Shown here piece by piece: positions 17,553 through 25,506 of a stretch of DNA of 56,326 bases (its first letter is position 1; every line of letters starts with the position of its first letter). Below the pieces are notes generated by a model. That model was not told the DNA's origin. It made no database searches and saw only the letters and a program-made list of their open reading frames with translations. The position numbers were made by a program, and so were the translations under genes. This DNA is from Sinanaerobacter chloroacetimidivorans (GTDB taxonomy: Bacteria; Bacillota; Clostridia; Peptostreptococcales; Anaerovoracaceae): positions 1-56,326 of the forward strand of contig NZ_JAGSND010000023.1 of the NCBI RefSeq assembly GCF_018128545.1. Reading direction: 5' to 3'.

Positions 17553-17901
17553 GTATGAATAACTGAAGATTGGCTTTAGAAACTGATTCCTCTATGTAAC
17601 ATTTCCAAAGCAACAGTCATAATATATACCATGGTTGTGAACCACAAACACCTTTAACCATAATTAGTTCTTTTCAAAACAAATAATTAAATATTAATCA
17701 CCTTGATTTTCCGCGTCTGCAGCAATGCAGGCGCTTTTGGATTGTAATTTATTGGTCGTAATATTCATAAAAGCTTAAACTGATTTAAGTTTACGTTAAT
17801 CATACAAATAAATCAACAGGATATATGAACTGCTTCATTTGCAGGTAAATACCATTCGGGAAGGCTTTGAGAAAAATCAAAAGAATACAAAAAAAGAAAA
17901 T
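17553..17901. other. Non-coding stretch between the small membrane gene and the tRNA cluster
   Basis: No coding frame with a ribosome binding site is visible. It is AT-rich, with short dyads such as TGGTTGTGAACCA near 17632. The only clear structure is the hairpin at 17713-17734. Confidence 0.5.
17713..17734 (+). terminator. Possible plus-strand terminator
   Basis: GCGTCTGCA, loop GCAA, and TGCAGGCGC form a 9-bp stem with one G-T pair, followed by TTTT. It could end a transcript from the small membrane peptide gene, 160 nt upstream. Confidence 0.45.
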
Positions 17902-17938
17902 CCTCCGAAAACGTTGCTAATTCAATCGTCCTCGAAGG
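17902..17938 (-). terminator. Terminator of the tRNA cluster
   Basis: On the minus strand CCTTCGAGGACG pairs with CGTTTTCGGAGG across a 13-nt loop, followed by ATTTTCTTTTTTT. It begins just past the last tRNA (Phe). Confidence 0.85.
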
Positions 17939-17945
17939 TTTCAAG

Positions 17946-18021
17946 TGGTGCCCAGACTCGGAATTGAACCAAGGACACGAGGATTTTCAGTCCTCTGCTC
18001 TACCTACTGAGCTATCTGGGC
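17946..18021 (-). tRNA. tRNA-Phe (GAA)
   Basis: The 76-nt cloverleaf has acceptor GCCCAGA/TCTGGGC and anticodon loop CTGAAAA. The 3' CCA is encoded. It is the last gene of the 16-tRNA array. Confidence 0.97.
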
Positions 18022-18031
18022 ATGATATAAA

Positions 18032-18108
18032 TGGTGGGCCATCAGGGACTTGAACCCCGGACCTGCCGGTTATGAGCCGGACGCTCTGACCAACTGAGCT
18101 AATGGCCC
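18032..18108 (-). tRNA. tRNA with CAT anticodon (elongator Met or lysidine Ile2)
   Basis: This is a 77-nt cloverleaf with acceptor GGGCCAT/ATGGCCC, anticodon loop CTCATAA and encoded CCA. The first acceptor pair is G-C, so it is not an initiator. I cannot separate elongator Met from Ile2 by eye. Confidence 0.93.
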
Positions 18109-18123
18109 CTAAGGATTCTATAA

Positions 18124-18200
18124 TGGTCGGGGTGGCAGGATTTGAACCCGCGGCCCACTGGTCCCAAACCAGTTGCGCTACCAAGCTGCGCTACACCCCG
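18124..18200 (-). tRNA. tRNA-Pro (TGG)
   Basis: The 77-nt cloverleaf has acceptor CGGGGTG/CACCCCG, anticodon loop TTTGGGA and encoded CCA. Confidence 0.97.
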
Positions 18201-18250
18201 ATAAGTGTACTCTCACTATTAGTTTAGACCCAAGAACCTGATTCATAAAT

Positions 18251-18326
18251 TGGCAGGGGCAGTAGGACTTGAACCCACGGCACGTGGTTTTGGAGACCAC
18301 TGCTCTACCAACTGAGCTATGCCCCT
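18251..18326 (-). tRNA. tRNA-Trp (CCA)
   Basis: The 76-nt cloverleaf has acceptor AGGGGCA/TGCCCCT, discriminator G, anticodon loop CTCCAAA and encoded CCA. Confidence 0.97.
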
Positions 18327-18329
18327 ATA

Positions 18330-18421
18330 TGGCGGAGAAGATGGGATTCGAACCCATGCACCAGTTACCCGGTCTAACGGTTTAGCAAACCGTCCTCTTG
18401 AGCCTGCTTGAGTACTTCTCC
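18330..18421 (-). tRNA. tRNA-Ser (GCT)
   Basis: This 92-nt class II tRNA has a long variable arm and anticodon loop TTGCTAA. The CCA is encoded. Confidence 0.97.
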
Positions 18422-18467
18422 ATGAAAAGTTCGATCCAAATCCATTTTAGTATATGTGAGGTTATTT

Positions 18468-18556
18468 TGGCGGAGAGGGTGGGATTCGAACCCACGGCCC
18501 CTTGCGGAGTCACTGGTTTTCAAGACCAGCTCCTTAAACCACTCGGACACCTCTCC
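18468..18556 (-). tRNA. tRNA-Ser (TGA)
   Basis: This 89-nt class II tRNA has a long variable arm, anticodon loop CTTGAAA and encoded CCA. Confidence 0.97.
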
Positions 18557-18593
18557 ATATGAGTTCTACTACATCCATCATTTTTTATATAAT

Positions 18594-18669
18594 TGGTGAC
18601 CCATCCGCGATTCGAACGCGGGACACCTTGATTAAAAGTCAAGTGCTCTACCGACTGAGCTAATGGGTC
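18594..18669 (-). tRNA. tRNA-Lys (TTT)
   Basis: The 76-nt cloverleaf has acceptor GACCCAT/ATGGGTC, anticodon loop CTTTTAA and encoded CCA. Confidence 0.97.
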
Positions 18670-18672
18670 TTA

Positions 18673-18748
18673 TGGCTGGGGTAGCAGGACTCGAACCTAC
18701 GAATGACGGAGTCAAAGTCCGTTGCCTTACCGGCTTGGCTATACCCCA
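18673..18748 (-). tRNA. tRNA-Gln (TTG)
   Basis: The 76-nt cloverleaf has acceptor TGGGGTA/TACCCCA, anticodon loop CTTTGAC and encoded CCA. Confidence 0.97.
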
Positions 18749-18761
18749 TTCTCGAAAAAAT

Positions 18762-18838
18762 TGGCGAGCCCACAGGGATTCGAACCCCGGACACACGGCT
18801 TAGAAGGCCGTTGCTCTATCCAGCTGAGCTATGAGCCC
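18762..18838 (-). tRNA. tRNA-Arg (TCT)
   Basis: This is a 77-nt cloverleaf with anticodon loop CTTCTAA. The acceptor GGGCTCA/TGGGCTC contains two G-T pairs. CCA is encoded. Confidence 0.95.
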
Positions 18839-18844
18839 GTAAAA

Positions 18845-18918
18845 TGGAGCGGATGATGAGAATCGAACTCACGCTATCAGCTTGGAAGGCTGAAGTTCTA
18901 CCATTGAACTACATCCGC
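18845..18918 (-). tRNA. tRNA-Gly (TCC)
   Basis: The 74-nt cloverleaf has acceptor GCGGATG/CATCCGC, anticodon loop CTTCCAA and encoded CCA. Confidence 0.97.
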
Positions 18919-18923
18919 AAAAT

Positions 18924-18998
18924 TGGAGCGGAAGACGAGATTCGAACTCGCGACCCTCGCCTTGGCAAGGCGATGCTCTACCCCTGAGCCACTTCCGC
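18924..18998 (-). tRNA. tRNA-Gly (GCC)
   Basis: The 75-nt cloverleaf has acceptor GCGGAAG/CTTCCGC, anticodon loop TTGCCAA and encoded CCA. Confidence 0.97.
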
Positions 18999-19006
18999 AT
19001 ATTAAT

Positions 19007-19091
19007 TGGTGGAGGGAGGTGGATTCGAACCACCGAAAGCTCCGCTAACGGATTTACAGTCCGCCCCCTTTAGCCACTCGGGAATCCCTCC
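19007..19091 (-). tRNA. tRNA-Tyr (GTA)
   Basis: This 85-nt class II tRNA has a long variable arm, anticodon loop CTGTAAA and encoded CCA. Confidence 0.97.
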
Positions 19092-19125
19092 AAATATTAA
19101 GTTTTCAAAGAATTAAGTTTATCAA

Positions 19126-19200
19126 TGGAGCTGGAGAAGGGAATCGAACCCCCAACCTGCTGATTACAAATCAGCTGCTCTACCGTTGAGCCACTCCAGC
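19126..19200 (-). tRNA. tRNA-Thr (TGT)
   Basis: The 75-nt cloverleaf has acceptor GCTGGAG/CTCCAGC, anticodon loop TTTGTAA and encoded CCA. Confidence 0.97.
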
Positions 19201-19223
19201 ATATAAACTTTACTTTTTTAAAA

Positions 19224-19300
19224 TGGCGACCTGGATCGGGCTCGAACCGACGACCTCCAGCGTGACAGGCTGGCATTCTAACCAACTGAACTACCAGGCC
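19224..19300 (-). tRNA. tRNA-Asp (GTC)
   Basis: The 77-nt cloverleaf has anticodon loop CTGTCAC and encoded CCA. The first acceptor pairs contain a G-T. Confidence 0.96.
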
Positions 19301-19304
19301 AATT

Positions 19305-19380
19305 TGGTGGGCGCAATAGGGCTCGAACCTATGACCCCCTGCTTGTAAGGCAGGTGCTCTCCCAGCTGAGCTATGCGCCC
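19305..19380 (-). tRNA. tRNA-Val (TAC)
   Basis: The 76-nt cloverleaf has acceptor GGGCGCA/TGCGCCC, anticodon loop CTTACAA and encoded CCA. It is the first gene after the internal promoter. Confidence 0.97.
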
Positions 19381-19414
19381 CGGCAAGTTTTTTATTTACT
19401 TGACACATTTATTA

Positions 19415-19443
19415 ACTATACATGATTTGTCGTTCTGTGTCAA
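19415..19443 (-). promoter_or_regulatory. Strong sigma-A promoter for the tRNA-Val to tRNA-Phe array
   Basis: On the minus strand there is a consensus TTGACA (19438-19443), a 17-nt spacer and TATAGT (19415-19420). It starts about 35 nt before tRNA-Val. Near-perfect hexamers are expected for stable RNA genes. Confidence 0.85.
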
Positions 19444-19494
19444 TACCATTTTTTTATTTTTTTAAGTTTTTATTTTTGCTTCAGTTTTTTAAAT

Positions 19495-19569
<75 letters not shown>

Positions 19570-19610
19570 ACGCTGTTTTATTCAAGCTCCTTTTTTGTGA
19601 GCCGTGTTTT

Positions 19611-19639
19611 ATCTTAGCACAGGAATATTTACATGTCAA
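19611..19639 (-). promoter_or_regulatory. Sigma-A promoter for tRNA-Asn
   Basis: On the minus strand there is TTGACA (19634-19639), a 17-nt spacer and TAAGAT (19611-19616), about 40 nt before tRNA-Asn. Some transcripts probably read on into the rest of the array. Confidence 0.75.
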
Positions 19640-19671
19640 CGATAAATTCTTAATAATTTAAAATATTTACA

Positions 19672-20307
19672 TCATTCTTCCAAAACCTTCGCCAATTCCC
19701 TTGATTCCCAACAGATTTCGGCATTTCCTCCGGTCAAATCAGATAATAATGCATTTACTTCCGCTGTCTGATCGGGATCCATCGACAATTCCACTGTAAC
19801 AGCGTCTTCATATACGGTATTTCTGATCTGAAATGCCTTATGTTTCAAAGACAGATTCTGCAGTTTCCCATGGAAGGTATAGTCAAGCTTTACTGCCATG
19901 ACATACATTTCTTTTACGGCACAAATTCCGGCATCCCGGACTGCAAGCTTTGCCGTGCTCGTATAGGCCCTTACCAGACCGCCGGTCCCCAGTTTTATTC
20001 CTCCAAAATACCTTGTAATGACCAATGCCAGATTCGTAATACCTTCTTTGACCAGCATCTGAACAATAGGAGCTCCGGAGGTACCCTGAGGTTCTCCGTC
20101 ATCACTTGCCCATTGCAATTGAAACTGATCTCCTATAATGAAGGCCGGAACGTTATGAGTGGCGTCTTTATGTTTATTTTTTATTTGTGCTACAAATGCT
20201 TCTGCTTCTTCTCGAGTTTCCACCGGTTTCACATATCCAATAAATCTTGATTTATCAATGATCTGCTCAGCGGTTCCATCCTTCATTATCGTCTTATATC
20301 GAATCAT
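19672..20307 (-). CDS. YigZ/IMPACT family protein
   Basis: This conserved protein of the UPF0029/IMPACT fold has a loosely defined role in translation or stress. The 211 residues comprise the IMPACT N-terminal domain with DDGEPQGTSGAPI (about 69-81) and LVITRYFGGIKLGTGGLVRAY, then a ferredoxin-like C-terminal domain (about 135-205). Its ATG lies inside the 3' end of hflX (14-nt overlap), so the two are probably co-transcribed and coupled. It ends 30 nt before the tRNA-Asn promoter. The family is clear, the function is not. Confidence 0.92.
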   Translation of the reverse strand: MIRYKTIMKDGTAEQIIDKSRFIGYVKPVETREEAEAFVAQIKNKHKDATHNVPAFIIGDQFQLQWASDDGEPQGTSGAPIVQMLVKEGITNLALVITRYFGGIKLGTGGLVRAYTSTAKLAVRDAGICAVKEMYVMAVKLDYTFHGKLQNLSLKHKAFQIRNTVYEDAVTVELSMDPDQTAEVNALLSDLTGGNAEICWESRELAKVLEE

Positions 20308-21598
20308 TTATCGTCTCCTGCTCCACCACAAATTCCGATAATCTGCCATAATCTGCCCTGGACAGTTCTGCCTGAAAGAAGGTTCCTTCTCCACGATATT
20401 CCATTTTCAATACTTTACATTTTTCACACAGGTAGGAAGAAATATCTCCTCGTTGATAAGGAACCAGCAATTCCACGATAACACGGTCCGAAAAAAGTTT
20501 TTCTTTGATTTTTTCAATTAGTTCATCAATATTATCTCCGCGTTTTGCCGAAATATATAAGCTTTGTTCTCCATTGCTGGGCAGGCTCAGAGTTTCCTGA
20601 GCAATATCGATTTTATTGTAAACCATCAGCTTGTCCTTATCGCCTGCTCCTATATCCTTCAATACCTGATTTGTCACGGCAATATGAAAATCGTGATCTG
20701 CATAGGAAGCGTCAACGACATGAAGAAGCAAATCCGCATAAGCGACTTCCTCCAGTGTGGCTTTAAATGCTTTGATCAGGGAATGAGGGAGCTTGCTGAC
20801 AAATCCTACCGTATCGATCAGGATAAACTCCTGATTCGTGTCCAGCTTAATGTTTCTCTGTGCCGTATCCAGCGTAGCAAAGAGCATATCCTTCTCCAGG
20901 ACAATTTTTTCATCTTTTTCTGCCAGCTGCAGAAAACGGTTCATTAAGGCGGATTTTCCGGAATTGGTATAGCCTACTAAAGCCACCACAGGAATGCCGG
21001 ATTTCTGCCTTTTGGCCCGCTGAACATTACGGTTATTTTTTACTTCCTGAATTTCTTGTTTTATGTCATCCATTCGTCTGGAAATATGTCTTCTATCCGT
21101 TTCCAGCTTTTTCTCTCCGGGGCCCCTCGTACCGATACCGCCTCCCAGCCTGGACAGACTTTTTCCGAAACCGGTAAGCCTGGGCAGACGATACTGTAGC
21201 TGCGCCAGTTCCACCTGGAGCTTACCCTCTCTGGATACGGCTCTGGATGCAAAGATATCCAGAATCAGAATGGTTCTGTCGATAACCCGCACCTGAAGCT
21301 TGTCCTCCAGGTTTCTGAGCTGCATTCCGGTAAGTTCGTCATTGAAAATAACGGTATCCGCTTCCATATTCACAACCATTTCCGCCAACTCTTCCACTTT
21401 CCCTTTTCCTAAATAGGTAGCGGTATTGGGACGTTCCTTATTCTGTATCATCTCACCGGCTACTTCGATTCTGGCAGCTTCAGCGAGTCCCCACAGTTCG
21501 GCCATGGAATAGGAAATATCCTCTGATATCTGTAATCCTACCAAAATACCTCGATAAGACTCTTCCTGTATAATTTCGTTTTCATCATTAAATCTCAA
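20294..21598 (-). CDS. hflX: Ribosome-associated GTPase HflX
   Basis: HflX binds the 50S subunit and splits or rescues stalled ribosomes under stress. The 434-residue protein has the N-terminal HflX domain with GGGIGTRGPGEKKLE (about 151-165) followed by a coiled-coil arm. The GTPase domain shows G1 GYTNSGKS, G3 DTVGF and G4 NKID, and a C-terminal segment completes the family pattern. AAAGAGGTG precedes the ATG. An extended -10 (TGCTATAAT, 21652-21660) lies about 55 nt upstream, so hflX-yigZ could be an independent unit. Confidence 0.96.
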   Translation of the reverse strand: MRFNDENEIIQEESYRGILVGLQISEDISYSMAELWGLAEAARIEVAGEMIQNKERPNTATYLGKGKVEELAEMVVNMEADTVIFNDELTGMQLRNLEDKLQVRVIDRTILILDIFASRAVSREGKLQVELAQLQYRLPRLTGFGKSLSRLGGGIGTRGPGEKKLETDRRHISRRMDDIKQEIQEVKNNRNVQRAKRQKSGIPVVALVGYTNSGKSALMNRFLQLAEKDEKIVLEKDMLFATLDTAQRNIKLDTNQEFILIDTVGFVSKLPHSLIKAFKATLEEVAYADLLLHVVDASYADHDFHIAVTNQVLKDIGAGDKDKLMVYNKIDIAQETLSLPSNGEQSLYISAKRGDNIDELIEKIKEKLFSDRVIVELLVPYQRGDISSYLCEKCKVLKMEYRGEGTFFQAELSRADYGRLSEFVVEQETINDSI

Positions 21599-21708
21599 AC
21601 AAACACCTCTTTATATATTATCAAGTAATATTATAATAAATTTTAGCAATAAATTATAGCATTCTTTTTAAATAATTATATTTTACTCATTATTATGCTT
21701 TATGATTC

Positions 21709-22383
21709 TTACTCAACATTATTCGTAGCATCCATGATACTTTCTTTCGGAACGTTGATGTAACTGTTCGGAACTTCTCCGACAATTACAGCTTCCGCTA
21801 CCAGGATGGTACTCTGAACATTGATATTATTGATGGAAAAAGGTGCCAGCACCCTGGCCTGACTGTCCATTTCAAGAAACACTTTATATTTGGTCTGATT
21901 GATCCCTGTGCTCTCAAATTCCGTTTTAAAGTTGACTTTGGACATGCCGATGGGCAGAACCTTTAATTCTATGTAAGGCCCGATTTGGGACAAAATTTGG
22001 CTTCCCAGGATGCTTCCCATAGGTACACTTACCGTCATCGGATCCGTCACTTTATATTTGCCCTGCACCTTCTGGGTGAGACCGGTAGCCAGCTGATTCA
22101 TTGCAAGGGTATTGGACTGTACAAAAGATATATTACCCTCATTATCCGTTTTTATCGTCAATAAATCGAGAACACCGGCATCTGATACAAATTGATCATG
22201 TACCGCTTCATTCACAATCTGGGTAATCATTGCTTTCACTTTTACTTCTGCGATTGCTGCCATATTGGGTTTTACAATTTTTTCAGTAAAAACCATACTG
22301 TAAATGGACATGACAATAAGCAGTATGAGACATACGAACCACTTGCCATTTTTCTGCTTGTCTTTGTATTTTCTGCGCCTCAT
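21709..22383 (-). CDS. yunB: Sporulation protein YunB
   Basis: YunB is required for efficient spore formation in Bacillus; its molecular role is unknown. I start at the ATG at 22383 (MRRRKYKDKQ), not at 22437, because the basic residues then lead straight into one transmembrane helix (about 14-34). The 224-residue product has an extracytoplasmic domain with the family segment TGINQTKYKVFLEM near the C-terminal third. The GGGGG ribosome binding site is the 3' arm of the hairpin at 22393-22422. The gene identifies the organism as a spore former. Confidence 0.9.
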   Translation of the reverse strand: MRRRKYKDKQKNGKWFVCLILLIVMSIYSMVFTEKIVKPNMAAIAEVKVKAMITQIVNEAVHDQFVSDAGVLDLLTIKTDNEGNISFVQSNTLAMNQLATGLTQKVQGKYKVTDPMTVSVPMGSILGSQILSQIGPYIELKVLPIGMSKVNFKTEFESTGINQTKYKVFLEMDSQARVLAPFSINNINVQSTILVAEAVIVGEVPNSYINVPKESIMDATNNVE

Positions 22384-22392
22384 GAAAAAACC

Positions 22393-22422
22393 CCCAAGTA
22401 ATATCAGGATATGACACTTGGG
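22393..22422 (-). terminator. Terminator-like hairpin overlapping the yunB ribosome binding site
   Basis: On the minus strand CCCAAGT pairs with ACTTGGG, with an inner ATAT/ATAT stem, then GGTTTTTT and the yunB ATG. It can end codY transcription. It also hides the GGGGG ribosome binding site of yunB in any read-through RNA. Confidence 0.7.
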
Positions 22423-22500
22423 AGCTATTTGTTCCATCCGCTATGAAATTTTTATCATACAAGAAATTTTCTTTAGTTGATTTTCCTATTTCATACTTTC

Positions 22501-23280
22501 TTACATTTCTAGCTTGCTAAGTTCTTCCATGAACTTTCCGTTCAGGATCTTAATATGAGTACCTTTCATACCTAAGGATCTGGATTCTATAACACCGGCA
22601 CTTTCCAGTTTTCTCAAAGCATTCACTATGACGGAGCGGGTGATTCCTGAACGATCCGCAATCTTGCTTGCCACCAAAAGTCCTTCGTTTCCTTTGAGTT
22701 CCGTGAAGATTTGCTGTACGGCCTCGATTTCCGAATAGGACAAAGTACCGATTGCCATTTGAACAACAGCTCTTTTTCTTGCATCCTCTTCTATTTCCAA
22801 AGTTTTTCTTCTCTGTATTTCTAGTCCTACTACGGTAGCACCATATTCACCCAAAACTAAATCTTCATCACAAAATTCCGGCTTATACCTGGTCAGGATC
22901 AAAGTTCCCAGCCTTTGTCCGCCTCCGAGAATCGGAATAATGGTATGCAATTTATCATAAGTATCGTAATCATATTTAAAAATTTCCAAAGCTTCTTCTG
23001 CTTTCAAATTCGCTTCCGTTTCCACTACTTTCAGCAGTGCTTCATTGTATTCATTGGGAAATTTTTCACTTCCTGTTTCAGGATCCGTAATGGTTGAGCT
23101 GTCAGATTTTATTTTATAATGAACGCCGATTACCTTTCCTCTTCTGTTTGCAATATACACGTTTGCATCCATCAAATCACTTAAAATTCCACATAAGTCA
23201 TTAAATGAAAATACACCGGATGCACTTTCCTGCAAAACCCAGTTTAATTTCCTTACCTTTGAAAGTATGTCCTTCCCCAT
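22501..23280 (-). CDS. codY: GTP- and branched-chain amino acid-sensing repressor CodY
   Basis: CodY is a global regulator that binds isoleucine, leucine, valine and GTP and represses nutrient-uptake genes. The 259-residue protein has an N-terminal GAF domain (about 1-155) and a C-terminal winged helix with the recognition segment [17 protein letters not shown], almost invariant in the family. GGAGGA precedes the ATG. It lies downstream of hslV-hslU, the conserved Bacillota arrangement. The liv operon in this window is a natural candidate target, but I did not find a convincing CodY box there. Confidence 0.97.
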   Translation of the reverse strand: MGKDILSKVRKLNWVLQESASGVFSFNDLCGILSDLMDANVYIANRRGKVIGVHYKIKSDSSTITDPETGSEKFPNEYNEALLKVVETEANLKAEEALEIFKYDYDTYDKLHTIIPILGGGQRLGTLILTRYKPEFCDEDLVLGEYGATVVGLEIQRRKTLEIEEDARKRAVVQMAIGTLSYSEIEAVQQIFTELKGNEGLLVASKIADRSGITRSVIVNALRKLESAGVIESRSLGMKGTHIKILNGKFMEELSKLEM

Positions 23281-23340
23281 ATCTATCCTCCATCCTGCAT
23301 TTATCTTTGTAATTCTTAATTTATTTATCCGAACGTCAAT

Positions 23341-23368
23341 ATTATATATTAATTATTTGTCTTGTAAA
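23341..23368 (-). promoter_or_regulatory. codY promoter
   Basis: On the minus strand there is TTTACA (23363-23368), a 16-nt spacer and a consensus TATAAT (23341-23346). It starts about 55 nt before the codY ATG, so codY can be expressed apart from hslVU. Confidence 0.6.
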
Positions 23369-23381
23369 ACATATTTTTTTG

Positions 23382-23396
23382 ATATTTCAAAAAATT
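23382..23396 (-). promoter_or_regulatory. Weak CodY-box-like site upstream of codY
   Basis: AATTTTTTGAAATAT matches the known AATTTTCWGAAAATT CodY box at 12 of 15 positions. It lies just upstream of the -35 of the codY promoter. AT-rich DNA makes chance matches common, so autoregulation is only a suggestion. Confidence 0.25.
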
Positions 23397-23450
23397 TTCT
23401 TATTTTGGCACAATTCAAATCAAATTTTTCCTTTTGATCATGAAATATTC

Positions 23451-23477
23451 AGGCACAGGAATCGATTTCCTGTGCCT
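23451..23477 (-). terminator. Terminator hairpin after hslU
   Basis: AGGCACAGGAA, a 5-nt loop, and TTCCTGTGCCT form a perfect 11-bp stem 12 nt past the hslU stop. The T-tract after it is weak (TGAATATTTC), so termination may be partial. Confidence 0.6.
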
Positions 23478-23488
23478 TGATAATGAAA

Positions 23489-24922
23489 TTACAATATATA
23501 TTTATCGATGTCATCAGCATGAATTCGATCTATAAATTTATCTTTCACATATTCTTCATCTATGATGATTTCATCCTGGTCCATTTCCGGGATATTGAAG
23601 GAGATATCCTCCAACAGTTTTTCCATTACCGTATGGAGTCGTCTGGCACCGATATTTTCCTGCTGCTCATTGGTGAGGAAGGCCATGGTAGCGATTTCCT
23701 CCACTGCATCATCGGTAAAGGTAACCTTAATCCCTTCCGTCTCAAGCAACATTTTATGCTGCTTGATCAGTGCGTTCTCCGGCACGGTAAGAATTTGAAT
23801 AAAAGCTTCCTTCGTTAGATTTTCCAGCTCCACACGGATGGGGAATCTACCCTGAAGCTCCGGAATTAGATCCGTCGGCTTTGAAATATGGAATGCTCCG
23901 GCACCGATAAACAATACATGGTCTGTTTTCACAGGACCGTATTTTGTATTGATGACACTGCCTTCTACGATAGGTAGAATGTCTCTTTGAACTCCTTCTC
24001 TGGACACATCCGCCCCGGAACGGTATCCTGATCCGGAAGCAATTTTATCTATTTCATCAATAAAGATGATGCCGTTTTGTTCGGCATTTTCCAAAGCTTC
24101 CACTGTTACCTGATCCATATCGATGAGGTTTTGCGCCTCTTGTTCTCTCAGGATCTTTCTGGCATCTTTTACTCTGACTTTCTTCTTTTTCTTTTTTTGC
24201 GGCATCATATCACCGAATATATTTCCGATGCTGATGCTCATGGCTTCATTGCCTAAATCCAGGTTATTTCCCTTTGGACTTTCGTTAACTTCAATCTCAA
24301 TAAATTGTTCTTCCAAAAGACCGTCTTTCAGCTGCTGTCTCACCTGCTCTCTTGCCAGCTCAACATCTGCCTTTTCATTGATGCCTTCATCCTTTTGATC
24401 CAGCTTCGGCTGCTGATTTTGATTTACCTGAAAGCCTCCGCCCAATATAAAATCAAAGGGGCCTCTGACGCCGCCGGAGTTTTGAGGCGCTTTTTTCTTG
24501 CCGGGGATGATGGCTTCGATAATTTTTTCCTCTGCAATCTCCTCTGCAATGAAATACTTCTCCTGCAACCTTTTCTGCTTTGTAATGCGGATGGAAGCTT
24601 CCACAAGATCCCGGACCATGGAATCCACATCTCTTCCGACATAACCCACTTCGGTGAACTTTGTGGCTTCAACCTTAACAAAAGGCGCGTCCATCAGTTT
24701 GGCCAGACGCCTCGCTATTTCGGTTTTTCCTACACCGGTAGGACCCATCATCAAAATATTCTTAGGCGTTACTTCCTCTCTCATTTCCTCAGGAAGCAGA
24801 CTTCTTCGGTATCTGTTTCGCAGTGCGACTGCTACCGATTTTTTTGCACTGTCTTGTCCAATAATATATTTGTCAAGCTCCTTTACGATCTCTTTTGGAG
24901 TCATACTGTACAATGTACTCAT
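23489..24922 (-). CDS. hslU: HslU, ATPase subunit of the HslUV protease
   Basis: This AAA+ unfoldase forms hexamers that feed substrates to HslV. I start at the ATG at 24922 ([13 protein letters not shown]), which has GGGGGG upstream, giving 477 residues. An upstream ATG at 24991 lies inside hslV and is rejected. Motifs are the Walker [10 protein letters not shown], the pore loop GYVGRDV, a charged I-domain (about 105-240) with a lysine run, and the Walker [10 protein letters not shown]. The conserved C-terminal tail ends DIDKYIL, which in this family inserts into HslV. It lies 13 nt after hslV. Confidence 0.96.
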   Translation of the reverse strand: MSTLYSMTPKEIVKELDKYIIGQDSAKKSVAVALRNRYRRSLLPEEMREEVTPKNILMMGPTGVGKTEIARRLAKLMDAPFVKVEATKFTEVGYVGRDVDSMVRDLVEASIRITKQKRLQEKYFIAEEIAEEKIIEAIIPGKKKAPQNSGGVRGPFDFILGGGFQVNQNQQPKLDQKDEGINEKADVELAREQVRQQLKDGLLEEQFIEIEVNESPKGNNLDLGNEAMSISIGNIFGDMMPQKKKKKKVRVKDARKILREQEAQNLIDMDQVTVEALENAEQNGIIFIDEIDKIASGSGYRSGADVSREGVQRDILPIVEGSVINTKYGPVKTDHVLFIGAGAFHISKPTDLIPELQGRFPIRVELENLTKEAFIQILTVPENALIKQHKMLLETEGIKVTFTDDAVEEIATMAFLTNEQQENIGARRLHTVMEKLLEDISFNIPEMDQDEIIIDEEYVKDKFIDRIHADDIDKYIL

Positions 24923-24935
24923 TTTCCATTCCCCC

Positions 24936-25475
24936 CTACAGCTTTTCAACGGAAATATTGTCATTTGTATAAACACAAATAGAAGAAGCAATATTCAATG
25001 CCTCTCTGACAATTTCTTCCGCACTCATGTCCGTATGTTTAAACAGCGCGTTGGCAGCTGCGTAAGCATAATTTCCGCCGGAGCCGATGGCAATAAAATC
25101 CTCGTCCGGTTCGATGACTTCCCCATTGCCTGAAATGAGCAGAAGACTTTCTTTATCTGCTGCAACCATCAGGGCTTCCAGATTTCTCATAGCTCTATCT
25201 GATCTCCAGGTTTGGGCCAGTGCAACCGCTGCTCTTTTCAAATTTCCGGCATGCTCTTCCAATTTTTTTTCAAATTTTTCAGTTAACGTAAAAGCATCCG
25301 AAACGGAGCCGGCAAATCCTGTAATTACACTATTTTTATAGATTTTTCTTACTTTCTTCGCTTTCTGCTTCATGATGGTTTTTTCACCCATGGTGACCTG
25401 GCCATCTCCCCCTATGCAGATGTCATTCTCACTCCGTCTAACAGCTACAATTGTAGTAGCATGGAATTGTCCCAT
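24936..25475 (-). CDS. hslV: HslV, peptidase subunit of the HslUV protease
   Basis: This is an N-terminal-nucleophile threonine peptidase that forms a two-ring dodecamer. The 179 residues begin [14 protein letters not shown]. The catalytic Thr is thus expected at position 7 after removal of a six-residue leader, a leader style seen in other Bacillota (Bacillus instead uses an N-terminal Ser). Further motifs are [18 protein letters not shown] and [16 protein letters not shown] precedes the ATG. It lies between topA and hslU; trmFO and xerC, present at this site in Bacillus, are absent. Confidence 0.96.
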   Translation of the reverse strand: MGQFHATTIVAVRRSENDICIGGDGQVTMGEKTIMKQKAKKVRKIYKNSVITGFAGSVSDAFTLTEKFEKKLEEHAGNLKRAAVALAQTWRSDRAMRNLEALMVAADKESLLLISGNGEVIEPDEDFIAIGSGGNYAYAAANALFKHTDMSAEEIVREALNIASSICVYTNDNISVEKL

Positions 25476-25506
25476 TTAAATTACCTCCCTTAAAAAAACT
25501 GCTAAT

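Noticed and set aside
24305..24982. Long plus-strand open frame of 225 codons
   Set aside because: It lies entirely antisense to hslU, has no ribosome binding site, and its composition is that of the complementary strand.
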